A stretch of 64,000 nt of DNA. Origin: Streptomyces ficellus. GTDB taxonomy: Bacteria > Actinomycetota > Actinomycetes > Streptomycetales > Streptomycetaceae. Both the position numbers and the translations under genes were made by a program. The notes beneath the pieces were generated by a model. It did not search any database. It saw only the letters and a list, made by a program, of their open reading frames with translations, and was not told the origin of the DNA. The stretch is from NCBI RefSeq assembly GCF_009739905.1, contig NZ_CP034279.1, positions 1,054,001 to 1,118,000 of the forward strand. The letters are read 5' to 3'. Positions 17,577-25,764 of this stretch are shown piece by piece (positions within the stretch are counted from its first letter, which is position 1; the number at the start of each line of letters is the position of its first letter).

Positions 17577-18653
17577 ATGGACCTGCCGGTGATGCCCCCC
17601 GTGAAGCCCATGCTGGCCAAGTCCGTGAAGAACATCCCGCCCGGTATGCAGTACGAGGCCAAGTGGGACGGCTTCCGGGCCATCGTCCACCGGGACGGAC
17701 CCGAGCTGGTGATCGGCAGCCGCACCGGCAAACCCCTCACCCGGTACTTCCCCGAGCTGGTCGGCGGGCTGCCGCCGCGGCTGCCGGAGCGCTGTGTCGT
17801 CGACGGCGAGATCGTGATCGCCCACGAGGGGCGGCTGGACTTCGACCGGCTCACCGAGCGCATCCACCCGGCCGCCTCCCGGGTGACGATGCTCTCCGAA
17901 CGCACGCCCGCCCGGTTCATCGCCTTCGACCTGCTCGCGCTCGGCGACGAGTCGCTGATGGACACGCCGCTCACCGCGCGCAGGGCGGCACTGGAGGAGG
18001 CGCTGCACGGTGCCGACGCCCCCGTGCACCTGGCCCCGTCGACCACCGACATCGACGTGGCGCGGGGCTGGTTCGACCAGTACGAGGGCGCCGGGCTCGA
18101 CGGGGTGATCGCCAAGCCCCTGGACCTGCTCTACCGGCCCGACGCACGGCTCATGTACAAGATCAAGCACGAGCGGACCGCCGACGTCGTCGTGGCCGGC
18201 TACCGCTTCCACAAGAGCGGACCGGTCGTGGGCTCGCTCCTGCTCGGCCTGTACGACGACCACGGCGCCCTCCAGCACGTCGGCGTCTGCGCCGCGTTCA
18301 CCGCGAAGCGGCGCGCGGAGCTGATCGAGGAGCTGGAGCCGCTGCGCATGGACCCGCCCGAGGGCCACCCGTGGGCCGCGTGGACGGAGGAGGCGGCGCA
18401 CGAGACGGCCCGGCTGCCCGGCGCGCCGAGCCGCTGGTCGGGCAAGAAGGACCTGTCCTGGGTGGCGCTGCGGCCCGAGCTGGTGTGCGAGGTCGGGTAC
18501 GACCACATGGAGGGCACCCGGTTCCGTCACACGGCCCAGTTCCGCCGGTGGCGGCCGGACCGTGCGCCGGAGAGCTGCGGGTACGGGCAGTTGGAGGAGC
18601 CGGTCTCGTACGACCTCGGTGAGGTGCTGTCAGGGGGTGGCGGCGGGGGGTGA
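17577..18653 (+). CDS. ATP-dependent DNA ligase (LigC/LigD ligase-domain type)
   Basis: 358 residues. The adenylation motif EAKWDGFRA carries the nucleophilic Lys K29. Further nucleotidyltransferase motifs are visible: DGEIVI, FIAFDLLALG, EGLDGVIAK-like AGLDGVIAKPL and YKIKHERTADVVVAGYR (motif V). An OB-fold domain follows (about 205-325, ending FRHTAQFRRWRPDR). It seals nicks with ATP, as part of end joining or backup repair. ATG 17577 lies in the short divergent intergenic region shared with the LigD-type polymerase. The last residues are a Gly run, and the 3' end overlaps the convergent lytic transglycosylase gene by 24 bases. Confidence 0.92.
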   Translation: MDLPVMPPVKPMLAKSVKNIPPGMQYEAKWDGFRAIVHRDGPELVIGSRTGKPLTRYFPELVGGLPPRLPERCVVDGEIVIAHEGRLDFDRLTERIHPAASRVTMLSERTPARFIAFDLLALGDESLMDTPLTARRAALEEALHGADAPVHLAPSTTDIDVARGWFDQYEGAGLDGVIAKPLDLLYRPDARLMYKIKHERTADVVVAGYRFHKSGPVVGSLLLGLYDDHGALQHVGVCAAFTAKRRAELIEELEPLRMDPPEGHPWAAWTEEAAHETARLPGAPSRWSGKKDLSWVALRPELVCEVGYDHMEGTRFRHTAQFRRWRPDRAPESCGYGQLEEPVSYDLGEVLSGGGGGG

Positions 18654-19925
18654 GCAGGGGCCGCCGGCCGGGCCGGCCTCCGGGGACGGGCTGGGGCTGG
18701 GCGTACCGGTGGGGGCGGGAGGCGTGGAGGGGCAGGTGGGGTCGGGGGACGGTTCCGTCGGGCCCGGGGTGGGCGTGGTGGACGGGGAGGGCGACGGCAA
18801 CGGGGAGGGGGTCGTGGACGGGGAGGGCGACGGGGACGGGCCCGGTGTCGTGGGCGGGGGCGGGGTGGACGACGGGGGCGGGGTGAAGGGCGGCCGGGTC
18901 GGCGGCGCGGTGGGACGCGGACCGGCGGACGGGCCGGCGGAGGGCTGCGGGCCGACCACGATCCCGCCACCACCCGCGCCCGCGCCCGCACCGGGTGCCG
19001 TGGCCGGCTTCGTACCCCTGCCGCCGCCGGTGCCCTCCCGGTGGCCCGCGCCGGGGCTCACCGGGAGCACCCCCGTGGTGTCCGGCACCGGATGCGCGCC
19101 GTCGCGATAGAAGGCCAGCCACGCCAGCACGGTCCGCAGATAGGCGTCCGAGTGGTTGTACGCCAGGACGGCCGCGTGCAGGTCGGCCGTGACCGTGAGG
19201 GTCCGCCCGCCGGCGCACAGGTAGCGCCCGGCGGCCAGGGCGGCGTCGTACACGTTGCCCGGGTCCCGGCGGCCGTCGCCGTTGCCGTCCGCGCCCCAGC
19301 GGGCCCAGGTCGACGGGATGAACTGCATGGGCCCGACCGCCCGGTCGAAAACCGTGTTCCCGTCGTACGCGCCGCCGTCGGTGTCGGTGATCCTGGCGAA
19401 CCCGGCGCCGTCCAGCACCGGCCCCAGGATCGGCTCCAGGGTGGTGCCGCGGGCGTCCACGCGGCCGCCGCGCGCCTGGCCCGACTCGACCCTGCCGATC
19501 GCGGCCAGCAGCTGCCACGGCAGCCGGCAGCCCGGGTCGGTACGGGCGACGGCCGCCTCGGCGCGCCGGTAGGCGGCCAGGACGGTGGCGGGTATCCCCG
19601 CGTGGAGCGTGACCGGTGCGGGCGCGGCCGCGGGGGCGCCGCCGCCCGGCCGGGGTGCCCGGGCGGGCTCCGGCACCCGGAGCGGGGGGAGCTCCGTGTG
19701 GTACGCCCCGTCATCGGGTGGCGCCGGGGCGGTGGTCCCGGGCCGGCTGTCCGCCGTCGGTGTCCCGGCGGCCGGCAGGGAGCCGCTCGCGAAGCCGGGC
19801 GCCTGGGACGCGGTCAGCGCGGCCATCGCGGCGACGGCCGCCGCCGTCCCGGCCGCTCCCCGGCGCGCCCTCCCCGCCCGTGATTTCATCGTCCTCAGGG
19901 CCCGCACGGGCCTGGTGTGCCTCAT
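18630..19925 (-). CDS. Secreted lytic transglycosylase with Pro/Ser/Thr-rich tail
   Basis: 431 residues. An N-terminal export signal (about 15-47) leads to a linker and an SLT-type muramidase domain (about 112-285). The catalytic Glu is E147 in AIGRVESGQARGG, with the conserved GPMQFIPSTWARWG and NVYDAALAAGRYLC blocks. The C-terminal 130 residues are a low-complexity P/S/T/G tail, probably a wall-spanning spacer. It cleaves peptidoglycan glycan strands to anhydro-muropeptides. ATG 19925 overlaps the preceding mce-cluster stop by 4 bases (ATGA) with GGGAG upstream, so it is translationally coupled as the last gene of the mce operon. This position suggests local wall opening for the Mce assembly. 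Confidence 0.88.
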   Translation of the reverse strand: MRHTRPVRALRTMKSRAGRARRGAAGTAAAVAAMAALTASQAPGFASGSLPAAGTPTADSRPGTTAPAPPDDGAYHTELPPLRVPEPARAPRPGGGAPAAAPAPVTLHAGIPATVLAAYRRAEAAVARTDPGCRLPWQLLAAIGRVESGQARGGRVDARGTTLEPILGPVLDGAGFARITDTDGGAYDGNTVFDRAVGPMQFIPSTWARWGADGNGDGRRDPGNVYDAALAAGRYLCAGGRTLTVTADLHAAVLAYNHSDAYLRTVLAWLAFYRDGAHPVPDTTGVLPVSPGAGHREGTGGGRGTKPATAPGAGAGAGGGGIVVGPQPSAGPSAGPRPTAPPTRPPFTPPPSSTPPPPTTPGPSPSPSPSTTPSPLPSPSPSTTPTPGPTEPSPDPTCPSTPPAPTGTPSPSPSPEAGPAGGPCSPPAATP

Positions 19926-20632
19926 CGGCCCGCTCCCAGGGTGTCGATGGCGGTGATGCGCCAGGTGGTGTCCTTCCGTACCGCCTCAACCGCGAACATG
20001 GCGGCGCCGTACGCGGTCTCGGCCTTCTTCGCCGCCGTACGGGTGTTGCTCTGGTCGGCGTAGACCAGCACCCGTGCCCGGTCGCCGTCGATCAGCTCCA
20101 CCCCGCTGTGGGTGACGGTGGTGGTGAGGACGAGCTTCTGCTGCGCCGCCTGCGCCCGTACCGGTGCGAGCAGGGCTCGGTGCTGCCCGACCGCCTTGCC
20201 GGTGAGGTGGGCGCGCACCGCCTTGTCGGCCGCTGCCGGGGTCGCGTAGTCGTAGGAGAACAGCTCGTTCACCGCCTTGGTGACCTGGCCCTTCAGCTCG
20301 CTGGTCCGGGCGATGTCGGTGAGCGCGGCGTTGCGGGCGGCGGGCGTGTCGCGCAGGGCGGCGGCCTCCCCCGCGGCCCAGGCGGCGAAACCGCCCAGCA
20401 GGACGGTGAGGACGCCCAGCGCGGCGGGCAGCCGGCGGCGCGGACGGGCCCGGGGCGGTGGGTCCGGCTCGGTGCGGGGGCTGCGCGGGGCGCGCCGGGG
20501 GCGTGCGGTGCGCGCCGGTTCCGCGCCGGCCGCGGGGGGCGCCTGCGCGGCCGCCCGCGCCGCCGTCCGCGTGGAGTCCTGCGCGGTCGCCAGGCGGCGC
20601 TGCCGGTTGATGAGGTGACGGGTCGTCGACAT
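19922..20632 (-). CDS. Mce-associated membrane protein 4
   Basis: 236 residues: a long basic, Pro/Ala/Arg-rich cytoplasmic N-terminus (1-68), one transmembrane helix (about 69-90, LPAALGVLTVLLGGFAAWAAG), and an exported domain of NTF2-like/Mce-associated type. The exported domain includes TDIARTSELKGQVTKAVNELFSYDY and a C-terminal WRITAIDTLG strand. Such proteins stabilise or accompany Mce lipid-transfer complexes in actinomycetes. It is very similar in layout to the 197-residue protein two genes upstream, so the two are likely paralogues. It follows the preceding gene after 39 bases and overlaps the transglycosylase start. Confidence 0.75.
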   Translation of the reverse strand: MSTTRHLINRQRRLATAQDSTRTAARAAAQAPPAAGAEPARTARPRRAPRSPRTEPDPPPRARPRRRLPAALGVLTVLLGGFAAWAAGEAAALRDTPAARNAALTDIARTSELKGQVTKAVNELFSYDYATPAAADKAVRAHLTGKAVGQHRALLAPVRAQAAQQKLVLTTTVTHSGVELIDGDRARVLVYADQSNTRTAAKKAETAYGAAMFAVEAVRKDTTWRITAIDTLGAGR

Positions 20633-20671
20633 GGGGGCCGGGTCCTCTCCGGGGTCCTGCCGGTCGGCTGG

Positions 20672-21220
20672 TCAGTCGGCGGCGGTCGCGGTGCCGGCGA
20701 CCGGTGCCTGGCCGAGGGCGCTGAGCTTCCAGCCCCCGGGGGTGCGGGTGAGTTCGCCGAGCATCCGGCTCTCCTTCGCGGCGGGCGTGCCCTTGGGCGG
20801 GGTGACCGTGATCCGGAGCGCGACCATCACGCCGGCCCGCCCGGCCCTGGTGTCCAGTTCGGTCACGGCGCCGGCCAGGACCTTGGCGTGGGTCACCGTC
20901 TTCGCCTGCTGGATCCGGCGCTCGAACTCCGGGCGCCCCTCGGTCAGCTGGGCCAGCAGGTCACCGGTGGCGGAACCCTGCCAGGTGTCCAGTCCGCGCC
21001 GCAGGTCACGGTGGTCGAGGGTGTTCATGTTCTGTACGGCCTGCTCGCCGGCGGCGAGCACCTCGTCGCGGGTCGTGGCGTACGCGGTGGACTCGTCGTG
21101 CGCCGCCGCGTACCAGGACCATCCGCCCCAGCCCGCGCCGCCGGCGGCGAGCAGGGCGAGGGCGGCGGCGGCCGGCAGGAGCGGAGTGCCTCTCGGGGTG
21201 CGGGTCATGGTGCGGGCCAT
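20672..21220 (-). CDS. Mce-associated membrane protein 3
   Basis: 182 residues with an N-terminal transmembrane helix (about 13-32, LLPAAAALALLAAGGAGWGG) and an exported domain. The motif AYATTRDEVLAAGEQAVQNMNTLDHRDLRRGLDTW is characteristic of actinobacterial Mce-associated proteins; the C-terminal strand GGWKLSALGQAPV ends the fold. A second in-frame ATG lies at 21208. It starts 15 bases after the stop of the preceding gene, so it is in the operon. It resembles the 173-residue protein upstream (both have AYA.xRDxxLxAG), suggesting two alternating paralogue pairs in this part of the operon. Confidence 0.75.
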   Translation of the reverse strand: MARTMTRTPRGTPLLPAAAALALLAAGGAGWGGWSWYAAAHDESTAYATTRDEVLAAGEQAVQNMNTLDHRDLRRGLDTWQGSATGDLLAQLTEGRPEFERRIQQAKTVTHAKVLAGAVTELDTRAGRAGVMVALRITVTPPKGTPAAKESRMLGELTRTPGGWKLSALGQAPVAGTATAAD

Positions 21221-21235
21221 CGGTGCGGGTGCCCC

Positions 21236-21829
21236 CTATCGCGATCGGATGTCGACGATCCGCCAGCGGCCGTCGCGGAGTTCCGCGACCACCGAGAGCT
21301 GGGCGGCGACCGTCGTGGCCGGTTTGCCGGCGCGCTGGGCGACCTGGTCGAGGAAGACCAGGAGGTGTGCGTCGTGGTCGCCGAGCCGGGTCACCCCGGC
21401 GCGCACGACATGGGTGGTGAGCGTCAGCCTCTGCTCCGCCGCCCGCTGCTCGACCTGGCCGAACAGGGCCTCGTACTGCCTGGCCGCCTTCCCGGCGAGG
21501 AGCCCGCGGGCCGCCTGCCGGGTCGTGGCGGTGTCACCGTGGCCGTACGAGAAGACCCGGGTGAGCGCTCCGCCGACCTCCGCCACCACCCGGGAGGTGG
21601 CCGCGGTGTCGGACAGCGCCCGGTTGCGCAGGGCGGGGTCGCCGGTCAATACCTGTGCGCGCACCAGGAATCCGGCCGCGCAGGCGAGCAGCGCCAGGAC
21701 GAGGACGAGGGCCGCCCAGGGGCGGGGGGCGCGTGGGCCCGCCTCGGGCGGGGGCGGGGGCGCGTCGTGGTTCTCGGGTGACGAGCGGGGCGCGGGGATC
21801 AGGGTCCTCACCCGGTGGGCTCCCTTCAT
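21236..21829 (-). CDS. Mce-associated membrane protein 2
   Basis: 197 residues: a Pro-rich cytoplasmic start, a transmembrane helix (about 37-58, PWAALVLVLALLACAAGFLV) and an exported domain. The sequence NRALSDTAATSRVVAEVGGALTRVFSYGHGDTATTRQAARGLL parallels the 236-residue protein downstream (A.L.DI..TSEL...V..AVNELFSYDYATPAAADKAV). The C-terminus DGRWRIVDIRSR is the usual last strand. The ATG overlaps the previous stop (ATGA). The role is inferred from position within the mce operon. Confidence 0.75.
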   Translation of the reverse strand: MKGAHRVRTLIPAPRSSPENHDAPPPPPEAGPRAPRPWAALVLVLALLACAAGFLVRAQVLTGDPALRNRALSDTAATSRVVAEVGGALTRVFSYGHGDTATTRQAARGLLAGKAARQYEALFGQVEQRAAEQRLTLTTHVVRAGVTRLGDHDAHLLVFLDQVAQRAGKPATTVAAQLSVVAELRDGRWRIVDIRSR

Positions 21830-22347
21830 GGTCCCGCCACGGGCACGGCGGTGAGGGCGGTGACCTTCCAGCCGTCACCGGTGCGGACCAGGGCGGCCTC
21901 CAGGCGCTTGCGGTCCGTGTCCGCGGGCCGCCCGGCGTCCGGTTTCCCGCCGCCGGCCTTCCCGCCGCCGGGCGCGGTCTCCACCCGGACGGTCGCGATG
22001 AGTCCGGCGGTGCCGGCCCGGTCGTCCAGCGCGGTGAGGGCGGCGTCCGTGACGGTGGCCCGGGTGGTCGCGGTCGCCGTGTCCTCGCGCTGACCGGTCT
22101 TCCTCAGCCGCTCGTGGAGGTCGCCCGCGGTGGCGTCGAGCCACCCGGCGCGTACCGTGCCGGGCCGCGAGGCGTCCCAGCTGCTGAGCCGGGCGACATG
22201 GGCGCGCCCCGCGTCCAGCGCCGCGTCACGCTCCCTGGCGTACGCCCGGGTGTCGTCGCCCGCCGACCGCGCGTACGTCCACGCGGACAGGCCGCACAGC
22301 AACGCGGCCAGGGCGACGGCGGCCCACCGTCCCGCCCGGCGGCTCAC
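21826..22347 (-). CDS. Mce-associated membrane protein 1
   Basis: 173 residues with one N-terminal transmembrane helix (about 7-26, RWAAVALAALLCGLSAWTYA) and an exported NTF2-like domain starting TRAYARERDAALDAGRAHVARLSSWDA. A Gly/Lys-rich insertion (about 125-140) interrupts the later strands, and the end reads TGDGWKVTALTAVPV. GTG 22347 overlaps the mceF stop by 4 bases (GTGA), so it is translationally coupled to mceF. It probably partners the Mce hexamer or stabilises it in the envelope. Confidence 0.75.
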   Translation of the reverse strand: MSRRAGRWAAVALAALLCGLSAWTYARSAGDDTRAYARERDAALDAGRAHVARLSSWDASRPGTVRAGWLDATAGDLHERLRKTGQREDTATATTRATVTDAALTALDDRAGTAGLIATVRVETAPGGGKAGGGKPDAGRPADTDRKRLEAALVRTGDGWKVTALTAVPVAGP

Positions 22348-23540
22348 CGGTCGTCCCCGAGCCCGAGCAGGTCGCCCATCCCGGTGGCGGTCCGGGACGC
22401 GCCGGGTGCCGTGGCCGGGGGCGGGAGCGGGCCGCCCCGGGGCGCGTTGGCGGAGCCGCGGACGTTGACGCCGCTGGAGGGCGGGGAGGTGCAGCGGGCC
22501 TTGGTGTTGAGGGCGGGCGGGGCGGAGAGGTCCAGGCCGTTGCGGTAGGTCGTCCCGCCGTACCCGGCCGTGCAGGGCAGCGGCTCGAAGAAGGTGACCG
22601 ACATGCCGAGGTTGACGCCCTGGGCGGTGACGGCGGTCGACCCGGCGGCGACGAGGGCGGGCATGGTCACCAGGAACTCCTGGATGCCGCGCTGCCGGGT
22701 CACCGCCACCTCCGAGGTGGTGAGCAGGTTGGCCAGCACGGTGCCGAAGGCGGGGTCGAGGTCCCGCAGCAGTGCGCTGACCTGGCCGGCGGCGTCGGGG
22801 GTGGCGGCGATGAGCGCGCGCAGGTCGGCGTCGGAGCTCTTGAGCCGGGCCGCCAGCTCCTTGGCGCCGGTGGCGAACGAGGTGAGCGCCTCGCCCTCCT
22901 CCGCCTGGGTCCGCAGGACCGTCTCGCCGTCGGTGATCAGGCGGGTGGTGGCGGGCAGCGCCCTGTCGGCGGCCAGGACGAAGTCGTTGCCGCCGTCCAT
23001 GAGCGCCTGGAGGTCGTCACCGCGGCCGTTGAGGGCCGTGCCGAGTTCGTCGACGACCGTGCGCAGCGCCTCCAGGTCCACGGAGGACGCCAGCGAACTC
23101 ACCCCGGTGAGCATGTCGGTGACGGGCGCGGGGGTGCGGGTGTCCGCCCGGGCGACGACGGATCCGTCGCGCAGGTGGGGGCCGCCGTCGGAGACGGGGC
23201 GGAGGTCGATGTACTGCTCGCCGACCGCGGAGAGGCCGGCGACGACGGCTTCGAGGTCGGCGGGGATGTCGGGTGCCGAGTCGTCGATGCGCAGTTCGGC
23301 CTCGACGCCGTCGTCGGTGAGCCGGATGGGCCCGACCCGGCCGACGGAGACCCCGCGGTAGGTGACGTTGGAGTGCGTGAACAGCCCGCCGGTGGAGCCG
23401 AGCTGGACGCGCACGGTGTAGTGGTCGCGGAGGCCGGCGAGGTGGCCGAGGTCCGCGTACCGCACGCCGACGAAGCCGAGGACGAGGACGCCGATGAGGA
23501 GGAAGGCGAGGTTCTTCAGCCGGGTGGCGCGGGTGAGCAT
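22344..23540 (-). CDS. mceF: MceF, MCE-domain lipid-transfer protein
   Basis: 398 residues. One N-terminal membrane helix (about 8-27, LKNLAFLLIGVLVLGFVGVRYA), an MCE/MlaD domain (about 38-118, YTVRVQLGSTGGLFTHSNVTYRGVSVGRVG), and a long helical needle region follow, then a C-terminal proline/glycine tail. MCE proteins form hexameric tunnels that move hydrophobic substrates across the envelope. It is the sixth MCE gene in the operon; its ATG shares one base with the mceE stop (TGATG). Confidence 0.9.
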   Translation of the reverse strand: MLTRATRLKNLAFLLIGVLVLGFVGVRYADLGHLAGLRDHYTVRVQLGSTGGLFTHSNVTYRGVSVGRVGPIRLTDDGVEAELRIDDSAPDIPADLEAVVAGLSAVGEQYIDLRPVSDGGPHLRDGSVVARADTRTPAPVTDMLTGVSSLASSVDLEALRTVVDELGTALNGRGDDLQALMDGGNDFVLAADRALPATTRLITDGETVLRTQAEEGEALTSFATGAKELAARLKSSDADLRALIAATPDAAGQVSALLRDLDPAFGTVLANLLTTSEVAVTRQRGIQEFLVTMPALVAAGSTAVTAQGVNLGMSVTFFEPLPCTAGYGGTTYRNGLDLSAPPALNTKARCTSPPSSGVNVRGSANAPRGGPLPPPATAPGASRTATGMGDLLGLGDDR

Positions 23541-24646
23541 CAGTTCCTCCCGGTGGGCGGCAGGGGCAGCGGCGGCCCGGCGGCGGGCGGCGGGGTGTCG
23601 TCCGGCGGGGTCAGCGCGGGGACGATCCGGGTGCCGGGCGCGGCGGTGACGTCCAGGTAGACGTTGAGGTAGTCGCCCTTGACGCCGCGGAGCACCTCGT
23701 CGGTGAACGGGTAGGTGAGCAGCACCTGGAGCGAGTCGGGCAGGGCCTTGCCGGAGTCGGCGAGCGCCTCGAGGGTGGGGCCGAGGGCCTTGAGGTCGGC
23801 GATCAGGTCGGCCTTGCTCCGGTTGACGGTGTCGACGGCGACGCCGGACAGGGTGTCGAGGGCGCGGAGCATGGTGAGGAGGGACGCCCGCTGCTTCTCC
23901 AGGACCTTCAGTCCGGGGCTGAGGCCGTCGAGGACCTTGGCCACGTCCTGTTCGCGGGTGGCGAGGGTGGCGGAGAGGCGGTTGACGCCGTCGAGAGCGG
24001 CGGTGATGTTGCCCTTGTTGCTGTCGAGGCTGGTGACGAGGGTGTTGAGCCGGGTGAGCAGGGACCGGACTTCGGGCTCGTTGCCGCGCAGGGCGGTGCC
24101 CAGCTCGGTGGTGATGGTGCGGAGCTGCTGGATGCCACCGCCGTTGAGGAGCAGGGACAGGGCGCCGAAGACCTCTTCGACCTCGGGGTTGCGGTTGGTG
24201 CGGCCGAGGGGGATGCGGGCGCCGTCGCCGAGGGTGCCGTGGCCCTGGGGCGGTGCGGTGAGCTGGATGTACTTCTCGCCCAGCAGGCTGGACTGTTCGA
24301 GGTGGGCGTAGGCGTTGGCGGGCAGCGTGACGTCGCCGTTGACCCGCATGGTGACGGTGGCGGACCAGTCGTCGCGGTCGAGGTCGATGCGGGTGACGCG
24401 GCCGACGGCGACGTCGTTGACCTTGACCGCCGACTGCGGGACGAGGCTGAGGACGTCGGCGAACTCGGCGGTCACCTCGTACGGGTGGTCGCCCAGGTCG
24501 GCGCCCCCGGGCAGCGGCAGCTGTTCGATCCCGGACAGCTCCAGGCCGTCCGCGGAGACGTCACAGCTCGCGACGGTCGCCGAGAGGCCGGCGGCGAGGG
24601 CGAGGGCGGCGGCGAGGGCGGTGGTGGTGCGGGAGGGCCGGTTCAC
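23540..24646 (-). CDS. mceE: MceE, MCE-domain putative lipoprotein
   Basis: 368 residues. The N-terminus ends in a plausible lipobox, TVASC (C28), which fits the lipoprotein subunit (LprK/MceE) usual at this position in actinobacterial mce operons. An MCE domain follows (about 55-135, YEVTAEFADVLSLVPQSAVKVNDVAVGRVTRIDL), then a coiled helical region (about 150-320) and a Pro-rich end. It should be anchored to the outer face of the membrane and cap or brace the Mce tunnel. GTG 24646 overlaps the mceD stop by 4 bases. Confidence 0.88.
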   Translation of the reverse strand: MNRPSRTTTALAAALALAAGLSATVASCDVSADGLELSGIEQLPLPGGADLGDHPYEVTAEFADVLSLVPQSAVKVNDVAVGRVTRIDLDRDDWSATVTMRVNGDVTLPANAYAHLEQSSLLGEKYIQLTAPPQGHGTLGDGARIPLGRTNRNPEVEEVFGALSLLLNGGGIQQLRTITTELGTALRGNEPEVRSLLTRLNTLVTSLDSNKGNITAALDGVNRLSATLATREQDVAKVLDGLSPGLKVLEKQRASLLTMLRALDTLSGVAVDTVNRSKADLIADLKALGPTLEALADSGKALPDSLQVLLTYPFTDEVLRGVKGDYLNVYLDVTAAPGTRIVPALTPPDDTPPPAAGPPLPLPPTGRN

Positions 24647-25764
24647 CGGGCGCCTCCCTTCGGGGGCGTTCCGTAGACGGTGCCGACGGCGGGCAGGGGC
24701 AGGGCGGGCAGGGCCGCGCGCCGGGCGGGATCGACGGGGACGAGGCCGCCGGGGGTACCGGCACCCGCGGCAGCCGAAGGGATCGCGGTGCCGGGGCGTC
24801 CGGTGCCGAGGCTCAGCTCGTTGATGTCGGCGCGGCCGTTGAGGGTGCGGTGGACCGGGTCGTACGCCTTGAGGGCGTTGCCGGCGGCCAGGGGCGCGGT
24901 GTCGAGGAGTTCGGCGAGCGAGGCGCGCTGGTCGACGAGCGTCCGGGTCAGCGGGACGAGGAGGTCGACGTTCTTCTTCAGGCTGCCGCGGTTGTCCTCG
25001 ATGAAGGTCTTGACCCGGGCGAGGGCGGTGCCCAGCTCCTTGAGCGCGGCGCCCAGGTTCTCCTTGTCCTCGGCGAGGAAGCCCGTGACGGTGGCGAGCC
25101 GCCGCTCGGCCGTGCGGACGTCGCCGTCGTTGTTCTTCAGCATGGTGGTGAAGGACTGGAGCTGGGCGAGCGTGTCGAAGAGGTCGCCGCTGCTGCGGTC
25201 GAGGGTCTTGGCGGCCTGTCCGAACTGCTCGACGGAGTCGCCGATGGCCTTGCCGTTGCCTCGAAGGTTGGCGGCGCCGGTGTCGATGAGCCCGGCGAGC
25301 GCGCCGTCGGCGTTGGCGCCGCCCGGGCCGAGGGCCTCGCTCAGCTCGGTGATGGAGGCGTACAGCTGGTCGACCTCCAGGGGTGTGGCGTTGCGCGTGG
25401 CGGGCAGGACGGCGCCGTCCCGGATCTCGGGGCCGCCCGTGTAGGCGGGGGCGAGCTGGACGTAGCGGTCGGCGACGACGCTGGGCGCGACGATGACGGC
25501 GTGGGCACCGGCGGGGACGCGGACGCCCTCGTCGACAAGGAGGGTGACCTCGACCTCCTTGCCGCGGGGGCGCACGGTGTCGACGGTGCCGACCTTCACT
25601 CCGAGGATCCGCAGGTCGGAGCCCTCGTACACGCCGGTGGCGCGGTCGAAGCGGGCGGTGATGCGGGTGGTGCCGGACTCGTCGAGGGCCATGACGCCGG
25701 AGGTGGCGGCGATGGCCACGAGGGCGAGCCCGGCGGTGATGCCGAGGGCGCGTCGGAGGTTCAC
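24643..25764 (-). CDS. mceD: MceD, MCE-domain lipid-transfer protein
   Basis: 373 residues. Membrane helix near the N-terminus (RALGITAGLALVAIAATSGVMA), MCE domain with ITARFDRATGVYEGSDLRILGVKVGTVDTV, then a long helical needle and a Pro/Ala/Gly-rich tail. GTG 25764 is chosen because it overlaps the mceC stop by 4 bases like its neighbours; an in-frame ATG 36 bases upstream would give a 12-residue extension inside mceC. It is a subunit of the inferred lipid importer. Confidence 0.88.
   Translation of the reverse strand: MNLRRALGITAGLALVAIAATSGVMALDESGTTRITARFDRATGVYEGSDLRILGVKVGTVDTVRPRGKEVEVTLLVDEGVRVPAGAHAVIVAPSVVADRYVQLAPAYTGGPEIRDGAVLPATRNATPLEVDQLYASITELSEALGPGGANADGALAGLIDTGAANLRGNGKAIGDSVEQFGQAAKTLDRSSGDLFDTLAQLQSFTTMLKNNDGDVRTAERRLATVTGFLAEDKENLGAALKELGTALARVKTFIEDNRGSLKKNVDLLVPLTRTLVDQRASLAELLDTAPLAAGNALKAYDPVHRTLNGRADINELSLGTGRPGTAIPSAAAGAGTPGGLVPVDPARRAALPALPLPAVGTVYGTPPKGGAR

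Noticed and set aside
16278..18530. Minus-strand frame of about 750 codons across the LigD-type and ligase genes
   Set aside because: It overlaps both genes out of phase with their motifs; no domain found.
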